From contig DCTQ01000080.1 of the NCBI GenBank assembly GCA_002329395.1, positions 2,977-14,787 of the forward strand: 11,811 nt of DNA, written 5' to 3'. The DNA is from Candidatus Avelusimicrobium alvi (lineage in GTDB: Bacteria; Elusimicrobiota; Elusimicrobia; Elusimicrobiales; Elusimicrobiaceae). The translations under genes and the position numbers were made by a program. The notes below the pieces were generated by a model, which saw only the letters and a list, made by a program, of their open reading frames with translations, was not told the origin of the DNA and searched no databases. Of the stretch, positions 11,660 through 11,811 are shown one piece after another (the stretch's first letter is position 1; each line of letters starts with the position of its first letter).

Positions 11660-11811
11660 ATGAAGAAAACCACTCTTTTTATCTGGCTGGCGTTTATGCT
11701 GGCCGCCGGCAGCTGTCCTTTGCGGGCGGAGCCTTTTTTTACAGGACGGTTTGAACGCCCCGTCACCCAGGCCGCGCTGGCGGCCCAAACGCCGCTTTTT
11801 TCCCTGCACTT
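11660..11811 (+). CDS. Exported protein or lipoprotein, N-terminal part (runs off right edge)
   Basis: About 50 codons are present, starting MKKTTLFIWLAFMLAAGSC and continuing PLRAEPFFTGRFERPV with an Ala-rich stretch after it. The first 23 residues form a signal peptide: a KK n-region, a hydrophobic core (about 6-16), then either a type I site after LRA (A23) or a lipobox-like AGSC with C19 as the lipidated residue. I do not recognise the mature part. The frame is open to the end of the window. No Shine-Dalgarno sequence precedes the ATG, but TACAGT (11648-11653) ends six bases before it, with TTGCGG (11624-11629) 18 bp further up. This is a possible leaderless promoter with a weak -10 box. 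Confidence 0.7.
   Translation, partial: MKKTTLFIWLAFMLAAGSCPLRAEPFFTGRFERPVTQAALAAQTPLFSLH

Noticed and set aside
1..11811. CRISPR array, insertion sequence or prophage
   Set aside because: No regularly spaced repeats, transposase, terminal inverted repeats with target duplications, integrase or phage structural genes were seen.

Overview
The window (11,811 bases, GC-rich coding sequence, mixed strands) looks like an ordinary chromosomal stretch of a Gram-negative-type bacterium. The best lineage clue is the type IV pilin-like protein at 2836-3372. Its N-terminus, the acidic YP region and two C-terminal cysteines resemble the many pilin-like genes of gut Elusimicrobiota (Elusimicrobium). The full-length DnaE is consistent with this but not diagnostic. 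The lineage call is inference from recalled family features; no search was run.

Layout, left to right. (1) The 5' part of alaS (minus strand) runs off the left edge. (2) Diverging from it is a tight four-gene plus-strand unit: HAD phosphatase, small two-helix membrane protein, diacylglycerol-kinase-like lipid kinase, and membrane-anchored thermonuclease-like nuclease. (3) Convergent to it is the pilin-like gene (minus), followed by about 470 bases of non-coding DNA holding its promoter, a 12-A tract, a diverged direct repeat of about 50 bp and a strong terminator. (4) A minus-strand NUDIX hydrolase with an eroded NUDIX box diverges from dnaE, the replicative polymerase alpha subunit (1163 aa). 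(5) A tRNA region follows, with a near-ideal extended -10 promoter, a tRNA-derived remnant carrying both direct and inverted pieces of the downstream tRNA, an intact tRNA-Val(GAC) with encoded CCA, and a terminator. (6) Next come a small PQ-loop/SemiSWEET-like membrane protein, then a threonine-aldolase-family PLP enzyme closely followed by endonuclease IV (nfo). (7) A convergent class I methyltransferase (minus) diverges from a secreted or lipoprotein gene that runs off the right edge.

Most genes are housekeeping: translation (alaS, tRNA-Val), replication (dnaE), base-excision repair (nfo), nucleotide-sugar clean-up (NUDIX) and lipid phosphorylation. I see no CRISPR array, prophage, insertion sequence or complete unfamiliar gene system.

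The features most worth a second look are non-coding. They are the tRNA-Val leader, which could fold against the mature tRNA; the repeat block beside the pilin gene; and a set of starts with no Shine-Dalgarno sequence and a -10 hexamer only a few bases upstream, suggesting leaderless or near-leaderless transcripts. Promoter, terminator and fold calls were made by eye, without energy calculations.
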